This document shows, piece by piece, positions 62,499 to 64,000 of a stretch of DNA of 64,000 bases (the first letter of the stretch is position 1; every line of letters starts with the position of its first letter). This DNA comes from Sphingobacterium spiritivorum ATCC 33861 (lineage in GTDB: Bacteria; Bacteroidota; Bacteroidia; Sphingobacteriales; Sphingobacteriaceae): positions 248,001 through 312,000 of the forward strand of contig NZ_GL379773.1 of the NCBI RefSeq assembly GCF_000143765.1, written 5' to 3'. The notes beneath the pieces are model-generated. The model was given only the letters and a program-made list of their open reading frames with translations. It was not told where the DNA came from and made no database searches. The position numbers were made by a program, and so were the translations under genes.

Positions 62499-63944
62499 CT
62501 AAAATTTCACTTGCTGAAGCAATTGTTGTACAGAAGCTTCTGACAAGCCCAATAAACCATTTGGAGTCACACCGATATAAATAATGGCTATCACAACAAT
62601 ACTCAACAATACTATTTCATGCCCGTTGATATCCGTAACATGACTATTTTGTTCCTTCAAGGGGCCCAACATAGATTTTTGATAAAGACGCAGCATGTAT
62701 ACCGCCCCTAAAATCAGTGTCAGACCGGCAAATACAGCATACCAGAACCCGTATTTATAGACCCCCATCAACAATAAAAATTCTCCTACAAAACCATTTG
62801 TTAATGGCAGCCCTACAGCCCCCATTACAATGATCAGGAAGAATATGGCCAGATTCGGCATACGCTTGGCTAATCCCCCAAGATCAGCCAGAGATCTGGT
62901 TCCGGTCTTACTGGCTATAATATCCAACACATAGAATAGCCCGATAACAGATATACCGTGATTGATCATCTGTATCATCGCTCCCTGTAATCCTTGCAGA
63001 TTCCATGCAAACACCCCTGCACTGATCAGCCCCACGTGTGCGATAGAAGAATACGCAATCAGGCGTTTTATATCTTTTTGCTGAATAGCAATAATAGAAG
63101 CATATACAATTCCGATAACCGCTAATATCATAGCAATATGGCCATATTCGGCGACACCCTCCGGTGCAATCGGAATCAACCAGCGGATCAAACCATAAAT
63201 ACCCATTTTTAACATAATACCCGCCAGTAACATCGTACCTGCAGTCGGTGCATTGGTATAAGTATTAGGTTGCCATGTATGAAACGGAAACAAAGGAATC
63301 TTAATGGCAAAAGCGAGAAAGAATGCCCAGAAAATCCAGCGCTGTACAGATCCGGTCAGATCAAGTGCAGCAAAAGAACTCCATTCAAAATCCTTATTGA
63401 CAGTCTGTTGTTGCAAATAGATGATCGCAACCAACATAAAAATACTTCCGAGGAAAGTATAAACAAAAAACTTAAGATTGACACGTATACGGTCACCTTC
63501 GCCCCAAAGTGCACAGATAAAGTAAATCGGAATCAATGCAATCTCCCATCCTACATAAAATGTAAAAGCATCTAATGCAGTGAATACCAATACCAGACCG
63601 GCTTGCATAAAAGCGACCAAAGCATAAAGATTACCCTTGTACGTTTTAGAGAACGTTGATAATACGATCAAAGGCATAAGTGCATTTGTCAGTAAAACCA
63701 GAGGCAAACTAATTCCATCCAGTCCGATATGAAAATGTATCCCTAAACTCTCAATCCAGCTATAGTTTTGTTCAAACTGAACACTGGCATCAGGGACAAA
63801 CTGACACAAAAAAGGAATCGTGAAAGCTAATTGCAGTAAAGACAAAGTCAATGCAATGATCTTAGCAGGTTGCGAATTCTTCACAAATGCCAGAACACCA
63901 GCACTAATCAGTGGTAATAAAAGTAGTATAAAAAGGTTAGTCAT
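62499..63944 (-). CDS. nuoM: NADH-quinone oxidoreductase subunit M
   Basis: A 481-residue inner-membrane subunit of complex I with about 14 helices. The essential Glu134 (YVGWEIALIPIYFICALWG) and Lys215 (FAIKIPLFPFHTWQPNTYTNAPTAG) correspond to the conserved proton-channel Glu and Lys of NuoM, and KRLIAYSSIAHVG is also typical. It precedes nuoN and probably follows nuoL, whose end lies at the window edge. Start is the ATG at 63944. Confidence 0.97.
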   Translation of the reverse strand: MTNLFILLLLPLISAGVLAFVKNSQPAKIIALTLSLLQLAFTIPFLCQFVPDASVQFEQNYSWIESLGIHFHIGLDGISLPLVLLTNALMPLIVLSTFSKTYKGNLYALVAFMQAGLVLVFTALDAFTFYVGWEIALIPIYFICALWGEGDRIRVNLKFFVYTFLGSIFMLVAIIYLQQQTVNKDFEWSSFAALDLTGSVQRWIFWAFFLAFAIKIPLFPFHTWQPNTYTNAPTAGTMLLAGIMLKMGIYGLIRWLIPIAPEGVAEYGHIAMILAVIGIVYASIIAIQQKDIKRLIAYSSIAHVGLISAGVFAWNLQGLQGAMIQMINHGISVIGLFYVLDIIASKTGTRSLADLGGLAKRMPNLAIFFLIIVMGAVGLPLTNGFVGEFLLLMGVYKYGFWYAVFAGLTLILGAVYMLRLYQKSMLGPLKEQNSHVTDINGHEIVLLSIVVIAIIYIGVTPNGLLGLSEASVQQLLQQVKF

Positions 63945-63961
63945 CTATACAATTATTTTCA

Positions 63962-64000
63962 TTAAACGCTTAAAATTCCATATACAAACAATACAACCAC
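63962..64000 (-). CDS. nuoL: Probable C-terminal end of NADH-quinone oxidoreductase subunit L
   Basis: On the minus strand the last bases of the window read twelve codons, VVVLFVYGILSV, then TAA (63964-63962), 17 bases before the nuoM start. A short hydrophobic C-terminal helix and the gene order (nuoL-nuoM-nuoN) fit the end of nuoL. The piece is too short to identify by sequence alone. Confidence 0.45.
   Translation of the reverse strand: MVVLFVYGILSV

Overview
The window looks like chromosomal DNA of a Bacteroidota bacterium, most likely family Sphingobacteriaceae (Sphingobacterium-like). The reasons are three SusC/RagA receptors with SusD partners, Bacteroidota-typical families (DUF4270, DUF4397, DUF5686, GHL10, lamin-tail proteins, SDR-type threonine dehydrogenase), many short lipoproteins, AT-rich spacers, weak Shine-Dalgarno sequences and several TAnnTTTG promoter boxes. 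I see no rRNA, convincing tRNA, CRISPR array, transposase or phage gene. Genus and species are inference.

Left part (1-12.9 kb, nearly all minus strand): a SusC gene cut by the left edge; a four-gene operon SusC-SusD-DUF4397 lipoprotein-phosphodiester-glycosidase-like lipoprotein (9.8 to 3.3 kb); and nagA followed by a GHL10 glycosidase lipoprotein. These outer-membrane uptake and surface proteins suggest glycan scavenging plus amino-sugar recycling. From 12.9 to 25.7 kb on the plus strand come a tiny membrane protein, RidA, an EamA transporter, a third SusC/SusD pair, three paralogous Cys/Trp-rich lipoproteins, recG, hflX and lipB.

Middle (25.7-41.6 kb): a metallo-beta-lactamase-fold protein, L-serine dehydratase, a second GHL10 enzyme, a GH3 enzyme, a TetR regulator divergent from a large TonB-type receptor, an operon of histidine kinase, response regulator and nicotinamidase, a DUF4270/Kelch lipoprotein pair, and asd.

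Right part (41.7-64 kb): a secreted lamin-tail protein, threonine dehydrogenase, a YebC-family protein, a highly repetitive GFRPKFK-repeat protein, a DeoR regulator, a surface-glycan cluster (flippase, three glycosyltransferases, DUF3820), trhO, pgi, prfB with its programmed +1 frameshift, dcd, a phosphopantetheinyl transferase, an enoyl-CoA hydratase, a DUF5686 protein, and the nuoM-nuoN end of a complex I operon, with the probable last codons of nuoL at the edge.

Most genes are ordinary. The parts most worth a second look are the repeat protein at 45.4-47.0 kb, the lipoprotein triad at 19.6-21.4 kb, the phosphodiester-glycosidase-like protein with an altered active-site loop, a hairpin that sequesters the recG start codon, and promoter boxes placed so close to start codons that leaderless mRNAs are likely. 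None of these can be called a new system from sequence reading alone.
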